Assembly: GCA_964293815.1 (NCBI GenBank)
Contig: CAXYYC010000006.1
Coordinates: forward strand, 22,006-86,005
Reading direction: 5' to 3'
From: CTSOIL-112 sp964293815
Lineage (GTDB): Bacteria > Pseudomonadota > Gammaproteobacteria > Burkholderiales > Burkholderiaceae
DNA length: 64,000 nt
A program made the position numbers and the translations under genes. Shown piece by piece: positions 1-8,516 of the stretch. Under the pieces are notes generated by a model, which was not told the DNA's origin, made no database searches, and saw nothing but the letters and a program-made list of their open reading frames with translations. How positions within the stretch are numbered: the first letter of the stretch is position 1; each line of letters begins with the position of its first letter.

Positions 1-1
1 A

Positions 2-595
2 CAGCCGTGGTTGAGTGAATTGGGCTGGACGATCACGACCGCAGACAATGAAACCGTCGCCTACATCCGCGCGCCCAATGGTTTTGATTACCACGCGCCG
101 AGTTTGGCCTATGCGCAAAGCGATATGTTGGAGGCATTTTTGCCGCAAGGGCACGATCTGAAACGCTGGCAAACCCTGCTGACCGAGCTGCAAATGCTGT
201 TGCACACCCATCCGATCAATCAGGCGCGCACAGCGCGTGGCGCACGCCCAATCAACAGTTTTTGGCTGGATCAAAATGCACGCGCCGAACAAATTCCTGC
301 GGACTTAGTGGCGCAAACGACGTTTTTGAGCACCCCAATACCGCGCATCACTTTTGCCAGCGATTTGGACGAATTGACGCACCTGTTCGCACCCGTGGCC
401 GCTGCCTTGCGCGCGGGTAAAACCGCGCACCTGAGCATTTTGACCGACACGCCATACGCCTGCGCGCATCAGTTTGAGTTTACGCCGCTGACTATTTGGC
501 AAAAAATCCAGCACCAATGGCGCCACAAGTCGCTTGCCAACGATACAACTCCATTTACTTGGCTCACGCAACACTGCTGTGAGGATGGCGTATGA
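2..595 (+). CDS. RpfE-like / phosphoglycerate mutase-like regulatory protein, C-terminal part (5' truncated)
   Basis: The reading frame is open back to the window edge (base 2), and no convincing start with a ribosome site is visible, so the gene begins outside the window. The internal TTG at base 11 is unlikely to be the start. The visible 198 residues carry the ARPINSFW motif, which resembles the RPxNSxWxWG signature of RpfE/ApgM-type proteins found beside recJ in Xanthomonas and many betaproteobacteria. The stop overlaps the recJ start (ATGA), which indicates translational coupling. The biochemical function of this family is not settled. The family call rests mostly on this motif and on position next to recJ. 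Confidence 0.6.
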   Translation, partial: QPWLSELGWTITTADNETVAYIRAPNGFDYHAPSLAYAQSDMLEAFLPQGHDLKRWQTLLTELQMLLHTHPINQARTARGARPINSFWLDQNARAEQIPADLVAQTTFLSTPIPRITFASDLDELTHLFAPVAAALRAGKTAHLSILTDTPYACAHQFEFTPLTIWQKIQHQWRHKSLANDTTPFTWLTQHCCEDGV

Positions 596-2334
596 CGGTG
601 ATTTTGGCACGGGATTTTCGCCCCGCTGACGCGCAGAGTTTGCAAGCAAATGGTTACTCACCGCTGCTCGCACGGCTACTGGCCGCGCGTGGCGTACATA
701 CGGCGCAGGACGCCGTGCTGGACTTCGCACATTTACTGCCGCCCGCTGATCTGCTGCACATCGAATCCGCTGCGCAACATCTGGCCGACGCGCTCACGAC
801 GCATCAAAACCTCGTGGTCATCGCCGACTATGACTGTGACGGCGCGACCGCCTGCGCGGTGGCGGTGCGCGGTTTGCGTGGCTTGGCAACGGCGCTCGGC
901 TCGCGCGCGCAGATTGATTTTCTCGTACCGAACCGTTTCGATTACGGCTACGGCCTGTCGCCCGAAATCGTTGATCTGGCCGTGCATTTGCACCAGACCC
1001 AGCCCGAATTTCCCAAACCGGATTTACTCATCACCGTGGACAATGGCATGGCGAGTATCAGCGGCGTCGCGCGGGCCAATGCGCTCGGCGTGCCCGTGTT
1101 GATTACCGATCACCATTTACCGGCGGATGAAACGCCCGACGCCATCGCGATTGTCAATCCGAACCAGCGCGGTTGTCCGTTTTCCAGCAAAAATCTGGCC
1201 GGTGTCGGCGTGATGTTCTACGTGCTGATCGCCACCCGCGCTGAATTACGCCAACGCGGTGCTTTTATTCATGCAGAACCCAATCTCGCCGAACTGCTCG
1301 ATCTGGTCGCGCTCGGTACGGTCGCCGATGTGGTCAAACTCGATCACAACAACCGAATATTGGTCGCGCAAGGCTTGCGCCGCATTCGCCAAGGCAAAAT
1401 GTCTGCCGGTATCGCCGCCTTGCTTAAGATCGCTGGGCGCGATTTCAGCAAAGCCTCCACCTTTGACCTCGGGTTTGCCCTCGGCCCACGGCTGAACGCC
1501 GCCGGACGATTGGACGACATGACGCTGGGCATCCGCTGTCTGCTGAGCGATTCGGCGCACGAAGCCGAGCAACTCGCGCAGGCATTGAACGAGATGAACG
1601 ACGAGCGCAAAGCGATTGAAAAACAAATGCGCGAGGATGCGGAGGTTAACCTCTCCGCGTTGACCGTTGAGGCACACAACAGCATTTGCGTGGTACACGA
1701 AGAATTTCACCAAGGCGTCATCGGCATCGTCGCCGGACGACTGAAAGAAAAATACCACCGCCCGACCATCGTATTCGCGCCCGATGGACAGGAGTTTCTC
1801 AAAGGCTCGGGGCGTTCAATTGCCGGCATTCACCTGCGCGACGTGCTCGACTGGGTCAACAAAAACGCACCCGACACCATCGTCAAATTCGGCGGGCACG
1901 CGATGGCTGCTGGACTGACCATCGTGCGCGAACACTACGAATTGTTCAAAGCCACATTTGAGCGAGCCGTACTCGCCATGAGCGAACCCGAAGCATTCAT
2001 CAAACAAATCCTGACCGATGGCGAACTCGCGCCACAGGATATGACGCTGGATAATATCGAGGCGATCAACGCCCAAGTCTGGGGGCAAGGCTTCGCCCCG
2101 CCGCTGTTTGAAGGTATGTTTGACATCGTTGAACAGCGGGTTTTAAAAGACGCGCACCTCAAACTCACCCTGCGCAATGCGCATGGCGTGACCTACAGCG
2201 CCATTTGGTTCTTTCACGCACAGGAAATGCCCTCGCCGATTCACTGCGCCTATCAAATGCAGCGCAACGAATGGAATGGCAATGTCAGCATTCAGTTATT
2301 GATTGAGTTTGCGCAGACGGTTGAAAACTCATAG
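592..2334 (+). CDS. recJ: Single-stranded-DNA-specific exonuclease RecJ
   Basis: Cytoplasmic 5'-3' exonuclease for single-stranded DNA, used in RecF-pathway recombination, mismatch repair and base excision repair. The 580 residues match the normal RecJ length. Family motifs are in order: DYDCDG at residues 79-84, VDNG at 149-152 and DHH at 173-175 (metal-binding DHH domain), then GGHAMAAG at about 434-441 (DHHA1 domain), followed by the C-terminal OB-like domain. The start codon overlaps the stop of the upstream gene by ATGA, so the two are probably translated together. Nothing looks broken. Confidence 0.97.
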   Translation: MTVILARDFRPADAQSLQANGYSPLLARLLAARGVHTAQDAVLDFAHLLPPADLLHIESAAQHLADALTTHQNLVVIADYDCDGATACAVAVRGLRGLATALGSRAQIDFLVPNRFDYGYGLSPEIVDLAVHLHQTQPEFPKPDLLITVDNGMASISGVARANALGVPVLITDHHLPADETPDAIAIVNPNQRGCPFSSKNLAGVGVMFYVLIATRAELRQRGAFIHAEPNLAELLDLVALGTVADVVKLDHNNRILVAQGLRRIRQGKMSAGIAALLKIAGRDFSKASTFDLGFALGPRLNAAGRLDDMTLGIRCLLSDSAHEAEQLAQALNEMNDERKAIEKQMREDAEVNLSALTVEAHNSICVVHEEFHQGVIGIVAGRLKEKYHRPTIVFAPDGQEFLKGSGRSIAGIHLRDVLDWVNKNAPDTIVKFGGHAMAAGLTIVREHYELFKATFERAVLAMSEPEAFIKQILTDGELAPQDMTLDNIEAINAQVWGQGFAPPLFEGMFDIVEQRVLKDAHLKLTLRNAHGVTYSAIWFFHAQEMPSPIHCAYQMQRNEWNGNVSIQLLIEFAQTVENS

Positions 2335-2366
2335 GGTAGAATCGTTTTCAATATCGTTGGAACATC

Positions 2367-2395
2367 GTAGGGGCGGGTTTCAAACCCGCCCCTAC
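2367..2395. repeat. Palindromic intergenic repeat, 14-bp arms
   Basis: The arm GTAGGGGCGGGTTT is followed after one base by its exact complement. There is no T-tract, so it is not a standard intrinsic terminator, although it could protect the recJ mRNA 3' end. Palindromes of this general form (GTAGGGGCGGG...) occur widely between genes in many bacteria. It lies 33 bases after recJ. Confidence 0.75.
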
Positions 2396-2471
2396 TTAAA
2401 CCACATCCACAATAGAGAACACCTAAAATCACGCTATTGAAAGATCATCACTCAAATCCATAATTTTGTAG

Positions 2472-2495
2472 GGTGCAATAAAACACTATTGCACC
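2472..2495. repeat. Palindromic intergenic repeat, 9-bp arms
   Basis: The arms GGTGCAATA and TATTGCACC are separated by six bases, in a GTAGGGTGCAATA context typical of common intergenic palindromes. It sits 39 bases beyond the 3' end of the AT-rich gene at 2535-3371. The remaining sequence between recJ and that gene shows nothing else. Confidence 0.65.
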
Positions 2496-2534
2496 GGATG
2501 TATAAAAAGGTAGGAATTGAAAATATATGGCTTA

Positions 2535-3371
2535 TTATTGACTTTTTAATAGGGAGTCCAGCGAATTAAAGACACTATCAATTCGATTTTCAACATCTTC
2601 ATAAGTAAACACCTTCAGTGGAATATTAGACTCTGCACAAATATTGCGTTTCAAAGCATCAACCTGCTGCTGTTCTTTAGTTTTATGAAAGTCAGCCCCA
2701 TCCAATTCAATAAACATTGCTTCAGATTTGCGAGAGTTATAGATAAGAAAATCAAGCCTCCCCTTACGCCCCCAATTATTTTTGTCATGATAAAAAAAGG
2801 ACCTACTCCCACATTTTTCACCTGCGAGAGAGAATCTATGCACCTCCGGAATAAGAGCAGGAGCAGTTGGTGAATAATAATTTTCTAACCATACCCTGAT
2901 AAATTTTTTTTCTAAATAACTTACAGAAACATCTTGAAGAAGCTCATAAAGCTTCTGATAACGACGACCCGAAACTTTAATATATTCTTCAACATGAGAT
3001 ACAGTGAAAGCATAACTCAACGGTGGCATTTCATTCTTTTTAATTCTTTGACCGTAACCAGAAGAGATATCCCAACCATACCTAATATCAGCTACTAGAT
3101 CTTTTCCTTGAAAAACTCCAACATCTTGCAAGATTAGCGATATATCGTTTTTCTTGCTTTGTTTTAATTGATACTCTAAATATGCAGTGACTCTGGCTAA
3201 AAAATCAGGTTGTAACAAATCCTCTTCTGAAATCTCACGAAAATCTAACTTAAGCCAATATCTTAATTGTCTTAAAAAATGCTCCGTAGTCCAAACCTCT
3301 TGAGAACGTAAAGTTGCATCACAAAATGCTGACAGACATCCCTCGCTACTTTTATCAAAAATTTTACCCAT
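2535..3371 (-). CDS. Hypothetical protein with a PD-(D/E)XK-type nuclease-like C-terminus
   Basis: 278 residues, clearly more AT-rich than its neighbours and rich in Lys, Ile and Asn codons, which suggests recent transfer. I do not recognise the N-terminal two thirds. The C-terminus (about residues 205-265) has RLDFLIYN, then FIELDGADFH, then QQQVDALKR and a short strand IPLKVFTYEDV. This order (Asp on one strand, E-x-D-G...H on the next, then a helix with Gln/Asp/Lys) resembles DUF559/DUF2726-type members of the PD-(D/E)XK nuclease fold. There are no partner genes, so no complete defence system can be named. The fold is an inference and the function is unknown. Confidence 0.55.
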   Translation of the reverse strand: MGKIFDKSSEGCLSAFCDATLRSQEVWTTEHFLRQLRYWLKLDFREISEEDLLQPDFLARVTAYLEYQLKQSKKNDISLILQDVGVFQGKDLVADIRYGWDISSGYGQRIKKNEMPPLSYAFTVSHVEEYIKVSGRRYQKLYELLQDVSVSYLEKKFIRVWLENYYSPTAPALIPEVHRFSLAGEKCGSRSFFYHDKNNWGRKGRLDFLIYNSRKSEAMFIELDGADFHKTKEQQQVDALKRNICAESNIPLKVFTYEDVENRIDSVFNSLDSLLKSQ

Positions 3372-3454
3372 TTAATACTGCCTAATTGATCTGAAAGCAA
3401 ACTAAAAGAAAAGACTCAATACATCACTACTGATTTTAATTTACAGTAAGATAA

Positions 3455-4072
3455 TTACACCCGACTCAAGTCACCCTTACCCTCACGCACCACCACAATC
3501 TCCTCCTCGGTCAAATCCAACACGGTGGTGGACTCGGGTTCGCAATATCCCGAATCGATAATCAGGTCAACCCGCTTGCCGATTTTGTCCATGATGTCGT
3601 CAGCATCGCTCAGTGGTACGTCGTCATCGGGCAGCATCAGGGTGCAGGACAGAATCGGTTCACCCAGCGCTTTCAATAGCGCTTGCGCCACTGGGTGATC
3701 AGGCACGCGCAGGCCGATGGTAGCTCGTTTGGGATGCAGCGTGCGGCGCGGGACTTCTTTGGTCGCGGGCAGGATGAAGGTATACGCACCCGGTGTGAGT
3801 TGTTTGAGCAGACGGTATTGTTGGTTATCGACACGCGCGTATTGTCCGAGTTCGGATAGGTCGTGACAGACCAGCGTGAGGTGGTGTGAGAGTTCGATTT
3901 GGCGAATCTGTAAAATTCGCTCCATCGCGTCGCGGTCGCCAAGCCGACAGCCGAGCGCATAGCCGGAATCGGTCGGGTAGACGATGACGCCGTTGCGCTC
4001 AATCACGTCAACGGCTTGCGCGATCAGACGCGCCTGTGGAGATTCGGGGTGGATTGCTAAAATAGTTGCCAT
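3455..4072 (-). CDS. yciO: L-threonylcarbamoyladenylate synthase-type protein (YciO/YrdC/Sua5 family)
   Basis: 205 residues from the chosen ATG at 4072. The product then begins MATILAIHPESPQARL, as YciO proteins usually do. The frame is open for 18 codons upstream, but those codons do not resemble the family. The YrdC nucleotide/RNA-binding fold is shown by VYPTDSGYALGC at residues 31-42 and by the TIGLRVPDHP and ILSCTLMLP strands. TsaC/Sua5 relatives make the threonylcarbamoyl-AMP used for the t6A base of tRNA. YciO is a paralogue whose in vivo role is less certain. It lies downstream of folE2 on the same strand and may be co-transcribed with it. Confidence 0.85.
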   Translation of the reverse strand: MATILAIHPESPQARLIAQAVDVIERNGVIVYPTDSGYALGCRLGDRDAMERILQIRQIELSHHLTLVCHDLSELGQYARVDNQQYRLLKQLTPGAYTFILPATKEVPRRTLHPKRATIGLRVPDHPVAQALLKALGEPILSCTLMLPDDDVPLSDADDIMDKIGKRVDLIIDSGYCEPESTTVLDLTEEEIVVVREGKGDLSRV

Positions 4073-4132
4073 GATGGTTCCCGTTCTATGTGACCCATTG
4101 ATCTGGCCGAACGTAAAATCCTTCAAGTGGCA

Positions 4133-4164
4133 CGTATTGCCACATCATGGAGCGCGGCAATACG
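4133..4164. repeat. Inverted repeat between folE2 and the YciO gene
   Basis: The 9-bp arms CGTATTGCC and GGCAATACG are separated by 14 bases. The repeat lies 24 bases beyond the folE2 stop and about 60 bases before the YciO gene start. There is no T-run, so it is either an mRNA hairpin in the spacer or a protein site. Confidence 0.4.
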
Positions 4165-4187
4165 TCGCAGGTATTTTAGCGAACGGC

Positions 4188-4985
4188 TTATAAATCGGTG
4201 GAATTAATGTATGCGTAGGCCGAGTGGTTGTGAATCGATTCGAAGTTTTCCGCTTCGACAGTGAATGCGCTCACACCGGTCTGCGCGCGCAACACGCCCG
4301 CCACATCACGCACCAAGTCTTCGACAAATTTCGGGTTGTCATACGCGCGCTCAGTGACGTATTTTTCGTCGGGGCGCTTGAGCAAACCGTATAAATCGCA
4401 GGAGCCTTGTTGTTCGACTTCGCGGATCAGATGATGTACATCAAATCCAGCCAATGCCTCAGCCGCCAAGTCCATGTGCAAGGTGACGTGCGAGCGCTGA
4501 TTGTGCGCGCCGTAGTCGGAAATTTGTTTGGAGCACGGGCACAGGCTGGTCATCGGAATCAGTACGGATAATTGCACGCGCGCGCCGTGTGTGTCCGCCG
4601 TGCCTTTGAGCGTGATTTCGTAGTCCATCAGACTTTGGATGCCAGAAACTGGTGCGGTTTTTTTGATGAAATAGGGGAAATGCACAATGATGTCGCCTTC
4701 TTCGGCTTCCAATCGCGTCAGCATATCCACCGTCAAGGCTTGAAAACGATTGAGTGAAAAGGCTTCGCTGTGCTCCTCCAGCAGAGAGATGAAGCGCGAC
4801 ATGTGCGTGCCTTTTTTGTCCGCTGGCAGTTTGACGGTCAATTGGTATTGTCCAATCGTCGCCTGCGCGCCCGTACCGAGGTCAATCATCATCGGAAAGC
4901 GCACGTCTTTGATGCCCACGCGCGCGATCACCATATTGCGCGGGTCATGGCTACTTTGAATATCAGGAATGTGTGAATGTGTCAT
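4188..4985 (-). CDS. folE2: GTP cyclohydrolase FolE2 (type IB)
   Basis: Converts GTP to 7,8-dihydroneopterin triphosphate, the first step of folate (and queuosine/pterin) synthesis. Length is 265 residues. Family motifs: KGTHMSRF at 58-65, SLCPCSK around Cys149/Cys151 (the conserved catalytic/metal cysteine region), and a C-terminal ENFESIHNHSAYA. FolE2 works without zinc, and in several bacteria it backs up zinc-dependent FolE under zinc limitation. I saw no clear Zur box here. A perfect 17-bp palindrome lies upstream at 5088-5104. The gene follows dxs on the same strand after about 125 bases. Confidence 0.95.
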   Translation of the reverse strand: MTHSHIPDIQSSHDPRNMVIARVGIKDVRFPMMIDLGTGAQATIGQYQLTVKLPADKKGTHMSRFISLLEEHSEAFSLNRFQALTVDMLTRLEAEEGDIIVHFPYFIKKTAPVSGIQSLMDYEITLKGTADTHGARVQLSVLIPMTSLCPCSKQISDYGAHNQRSHVTLHMDLAAEALAGFDVHHLIREVEQQGSCDLYGLLKRPDEKYVTERAYDNPKFVEDLVRDVAGVLRAQTGVSAFTVEAENFESIHNHSAYAYINSTDL

Positions 4986-5087
4986 TGTATCGTTTCAATC
5001 GTTGTGTTCATTAAATCATGGGCGCTCTCAACACCGTAACGCACATCGAAGCCTCGCTCCGACCGCTGCACAACAGTATTTTTTGAA

Positions 5088-5104
5088 TTGAGAACTGTTC
5101 TCAA
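5088..5104. promoter_or_regulatory. Perfect 17-bp palindrome, candidate operator
   Basis: TTGAGAACTGTTCTCAA, with 8-bp arms around one central base, lies 7 bases beyond the dxs stop and about 100 bases before folE2. There is no T-run on either strand, so a terminator is unlikely. Operator function is an inference. Confidence 0.4.
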
Positions 5105-5110
5105 GTAGAA

Positions 5111-7000
5111 CTATGCCACAAATTGCATAACCTTGCTTGTGACCGATTCGGCATCCAAACCCAAGCGCTGATAAATCAGGTTGACATCGCCTTGATCAAT
5201 GAACGCATCCGGCAAGCCCAGATGCAGGAATTTCGGCGCATAGCCGTTTGCCACGCACCACTCAGCGACCGCGCTGCCCGCACCACCAGCAATGCACGAG
5301 TCCTCAACGGTGACGATGTGGGTATGGGTTTTGAGCAATTCATGCAGCAGTTGTTCATCCAATGGCTTGACCCAGCGCATATCAACCAGCGTTGCATCGC
5401 TCGCTTCTGCGACTGAATGCGCGTGGTGCAGCAAGGTTCCAAAGGCCAAAATCGCGGTTGCACCCTGATTTTTGCCACTGTGGCGCAGCACATGGGCTTT
5501 ACCCAATGGCAACGCATCCAAACTCGTCGGCACATCAATGCCCGTGCCCGAACCACGCGGATAGCGCACTGCCGCAGGGCCATTGTATTGATACGCCGTG
5601 GTTAATAATGCGCGGCATTCTGCTTCATCCGACGGCGTGGCAATCATAATATTCGGAATACAGCGCATATACGCCACATCATACGCCCCTGCGTGCGTCG
5701 CACCGTCTGCTCCGACCAGACCCGCGCGATCTACGGCGAAGGTCACATCCAAATTTTGCAAAGCAATATCATGGATAATCTGGTCATACGCACGTTGCAT
5801 GAAGGTGGAATAAATCGCCAAAACCGGCTTCATGTCGTCGCACGCAATACCTGCGGCAAACGTTGCCGCGTGTTGCTCGGCAATGCCGACGTCAAAATAA
5901 CGGGTGGGAAATTTCGCTTCAAATTCGACCAAGCCCGAACCTTCGCGCATCGCTGGTGTGATGCCGATGAGTTTGTCATCAGCCTCGGCCATATCGCAAA
6001 TCCAACGGCCAAACACCTGCGTAAAGGTCTGCTTGACCGGCGCATCCGGCGTTTCAATGCGCACAATGCCCAAACTCGGGTCAAATTTGGCCGGTCCGTG
6101 GTAGGAAATCGGGTCTTGTTCGGCATACGGATAGCCGTTGCCTTTTTTCGTCACGACGTGTAGGAACTGCACGCCGCCGAGTTGCTTAATGTTGTTCAGC
6201 GTCGGAATCAACGAGTCCAAATCATGCCCGTCAATCGGCCCGATGTAGTTCAAACCAAACGCTTCAAACATGGTTGCCGGTACAAACATCCCTTTGGTGT
6301 GCTCCTCAAAGCGGCGGGCAAATTCGAGCACGCCGGGCGCGCCTTGCAACACCTGTTTGAGCTTTTCACGCGCACCGGAAACCAGACGCCCGCTCATGAT
6401 TTTCGCCAAATGACGATTGAGCGCGCCCACCGGCGGTGAAATCGACATGTCGTTGTCGTTCAAAATCACCAGTAGATTGATGCCCTCGGTCACGCCCGCA
6501 TTGTTCATCGCTTCAAACGCCATACCGCCGGTGAGCGCACCATCACCGATCACGGCGATGTGCTGACGTTGTGATTGTTTCAATTCACGCGCCGCCACCG
6601 CCATACCGAGCGCGGCGGAAATACTGGTGGATGAGTGCCCCGTGCCAAATGTATCGTATTCGGATTCGGCGCGCTTGGGAAAGCCCGAAATCCCGTCAAT
6701 TTGACGCAAATGCGCCATCTGCTCACGCCGTCCCGTGAGGATTTTATGGCCGTAACTTTGATGCCCCACGTCCCAAACGATTTTGTCATCCGGTGTGTTG
6801 AACACATGATGCAGGGCAATGGTCAACTCGACCGTACCGAGATTGGAGGACAGATGGCCACCCGTTTTCGCAACCGAGTTGAGGATAAATGCGCGCAATT
6901 CCTCCGTCAATTGCCCGAGCTGTTCGCGCGAAAGTGTGCGCACATCAGCCGGTGAGGCGATATTGGGGAGAATCGGAGCGTTGTGTGCTGTGCTATTCAT
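5111..7000 (-). CDS. dxs: 1-deoxy-D-xylulose-5-phosphate synthase
   Basis: Thiamine-diphosphate enzyme that condenses pyruvate with glyceraldehyde 3-phosphate to DXP, the entry step of the MEP isoprenoid pathway and also a precursor for thiamine and pyridoxal. The 629 residues are full length. Visible features: GGHLSSNLGTVELT (47-60), DVGHQSYGHKILTGR, and the ThDP/Mg motif GDGALTGGMAFEAMNN (152-167) with NDNDMSIS (181-188). The transketolase central domain has the FDVGIAEQHAATFAAG motif. The gene starts 9 bases after ispA ends, so xseB-ispA-dxs form one operon. Confidence 0.97.
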   Translation of the reverse strand: MNSTAHNAPILPNIASPADVRTLSREQLGQLTEELRAFILNSVAKTGGHLSSNLGTVELTIALHHVFNTPDDKIVWDVGHQSYGHKILTGRREQMAHLRQIDGISGFPKRAESEYDTFGTGHSSTSISAALGMAVAARELKQSQRQHIAVIGDGALTGGMAFEAMNNAGVTEGINLLVILNDNDMSISPPVGALNRHLAKIMSGRLVSGAREKLKQVLQGAPGVLEFARRFEEHTKGMFVPATMFEAFGLNYIGPIDGHDLDSLIPTLNNIKQLGGVQFLHVVTKKGNGYPYAEQDPISYHGPAKFDPSLGIVRIETPDAPVKQTFTQVFGRWICDMAEADDKLIGITPAMREGSGLVEFEAKFPTRYFDVGIAEQHAATFAAGIACDDMKPVLAIYSTFMQRAYDQIIHDIALQNLDVTFAVDRAGLVGADGATHAGAYDVAYMRCIPNIMIATPSDEAECRALLTTAYQYNGPAAVRYPRGSGTGIDVPTSLDALPLGKAHVLRHSGKNQGATAILAFGTLLHHAHSVAEASDATLVDMRWVKPLDEQLLHELLKTHTHIVTVEDSCIAGGAGSAVAEWCVANGYAPKFLHLGLPDAFIDQGDVNLIYQRLGLDAESVTSKVMQFVA

Positions 7001-7009
7001 AGTCGTTAT

Positions 7010-7993
7010 TTAAAATAATCTCTCATGGCAATACGCCGTCAAATCAGCCAAATACTGCACGCCTTGTGTGTATTCGTCCGCCGTATTGATCTGATTTAAA
7101 TATATGAGCGCATCTTCGTACAATCTTTGCGCGTGCGCGCGTGCGCCATCAATGCCCAAGGCTTGAACATACGTCGGTTTATTCGCATTCGCGTCTTTGC
7201 CCGCCGTTTTGCCCAAAGTCGCGGTGTCTTGCGACACATCCAAAATATCATCCACCACTTGGAACAACAAGCCCAAATCATCGGCAAAACCCGACAATGA
7301 CGCCGTTTGCGCCGCTGACAAAGGATTTTTGCCGCACATCGCGCCCATCATCACGCTGGCATGAAGCAATGCGCCGGTTTTCAGGCGGTGCATGGTTTGC
7401 ATGGTATCACCGGTCAATGCCTGACCAACATGGTGGCAGTCAATCGCTTGGCCGCCCGCCATCCCCGCAACGCCCGACGCACGCGCCAAGGTGCGGATCA
7501 AATCAACTTGCGCCTGCGCAGACAAGTGCGAACCCAACTGCTCATGCGCCAGCACATCAAACGCCAGTGTTTGCAACGCATCACCCGCCAACAACGCCTG
7601 TGCCTGCCCATACACAATGTGCACGGTAGGCTGCCCGCGCCGCAGATCATCATCATCCATGCACGGCAAATCATCGTGAATCAGCGAATAGGCGTGAATA
7701 TACTCTAAAGCAACAGCAATCTGCATCGCGACCACTGGCGCACCACCGACCAATTGAGCCGCCGCCAGTGCTGCCAAAGCACGCACGCGTTTGCCGCCAT
7801 TCATCACGCCGTGCCGCATTGCTGATAACAATGGCGAATGCACCGCCACAGCATGCTCGGCATAGACCGCTAAACCATCAGCCAGCGCCTGTTCGACCTG
7901 TGGGCGCATCTGTTTTGCCCACGCATCAAACGCCTGCGCATCACCACGGATGGTTAGATTGGATGATACCGTGGACGCGAGCGAGTGCATCAT
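7010..7993 (-). CDS. ispA: Farnesyl diphosphate synthase (geranyltranstransferase)
   Basis: Builds the C15 farnesyl diphosphate from IPP and DMAPP/GPP for quinones, undecaprenyl phosphate and heme O. Length is 327 residues. The first aspartate-rich motif DDLPCMDDDD is at 107-116 and the second, DDILD, at 248-252. The NGGKRVRALAALAAAQ segment and the EYIHAYSLIHDDLP helix are typical of short-chain trans-prenyltransferases. The start codon overlaps the xseB stop as ATGA. A second ATG follows immediately, so the true start could be one codon later. Confidence 0.96.
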   Translation of the reverse strand: MMHSLASTVSSNLTIRGDAQAFDAWAKQMRPQVEQALADGLAVYAEHAVAVHSPLLSAMRHGVMNGGKRVRALAALAAAQLVGGAPVVAMQIAVALEYIHAYSLIHDDLPCMDDDDLRRGQPTVHIVYGQAQALLAGDALQTLAFDVLAHEQLGSHLSAQAQVDLIRTLARASGVAGMAGGQAIDCHHVGQALTGDTMQTMHRLKTGALLHASVMMGAMCGKNPLSAAQTASLSGFADDLGLLFQVVDDILDVSQDTATLGKTAGKDANANKPTYVQALGIDGARAHAQRLYEDALIYLNQINTADEYTQGVQYLADLTAYCHERLF

Positions 7994-8235
7994 GCCTCAT
8001 CCTCATTCAACTCAAACGGGCGCACCATATCGGCCTCAACAATTTTCACCTGTTCTTGCACCTTTTGCAGTTGCGTTTGACAATATTTAACCAAAAACGC
8101 CCCGCGCTGATACGCCTGCAATGAGGCCTCCAGCGGCAAGTCACCACTTTCCATACCGGCGATCAACTGCTCCAACTCACGCATGGCCGATTCAAAATCA
8201 GCAGGCGTTTTTTGCAAATTTTTGGCAGTCGCCAT
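7990..8235 (-). CDS. xseB: Exodeoxyribonuclease VII small subunit
   Basis: 81 residues from the ATG at 8235, which has a GAGGG ribosome site just upstream. The open frame continues to a TTG at 8256, but the family alignment starts at the ATG. The sequence PADFESAMRELEQLIAGMESGDLPLEASLQAYQRG is diagnostic of XseB, which binds the large subunit XseA to degrade single-stranded DNA into short oligonucleotides. xseA is not in the window. This is the first gene of the xseB-ispA-dxs operon, which is a common arrangement. Confidence 0.95.
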   Translation of the reverse strand: MATAKNLQKTPADFESAMRELEQLIAGMESGDLPLEASLQAYQRGAFLVKYCQTQLQKVQEQVKIVEADMVRPFELNEDEA

Positions 8236-8384
8236 AACACCCTCGATGGTTAACAATACGACACACAGACGCGTCGCAACAATAATTCGTTATTTTACGA
8301 CAAAAAGCCCAAATCCGACAGCTTAAAACCACGTTCATCCAAGCCAAAATTTCCAAAAACACCCTAAAAATCAACCATCCCAGC
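8236..8384. other. Divergent intergenic region between xseB and the Rieske oxygenase gene
   Basis: AT-rich spacer of the divergent gene pair. It must contain the xseB operon promoter on the minus strand. No convincing -35/-10 pair was found by eye for that strand. Confidence 0.4.
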
Positions 8385-8390
8385 TATAAT
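8385..8390 (+). promoter_or_regulatory. -10 element (TATAAT) for the Rieske oxygenase transcript
   Basis: A perfect TATAAT at 8385-8390. A start of transcription near 8397 would leave a leader of about 125 bases. No good -35 hexamer is seen, so the promoter may need an activator. Confidence 0.5.
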
Positions 8391-8396
8391 TTACCT

Positions 8397-8516
8397 GTTT
8401 GTTTAGGTGCTCCCTCCCTTGGGATACACACCGTTTACCAGACGAATGGCTGTCCATCCGTGGACATGACCGCCGGGACTGCTCTGCCATCGCAGACGCC
8501 GGACTTACTAAGGGAT
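8397..8516 (+). promoter_or_regulatory. Structured 5' leader, candidate cis-regulatory RNA
   Basis: Three successive stem-loops fit between the TATAAT box and the ribosome site. SL1 pairs GGTG (8406-8409) with CACC (8429-8432) around TCCC-TT-GGGA (8415-8424). SL2 is TGTCCA-TCCG-TGGACA (8451-8466). SL3 pairs CCGG (8473-8476) with CCGG (8499-8502) and CTGC (8479-8482) with GCAG (8492-8495). The translation start and its AAGGGA site follow at 8510-8525. I could not match it to a riboswitch class that I know. Confidence 0.45.
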
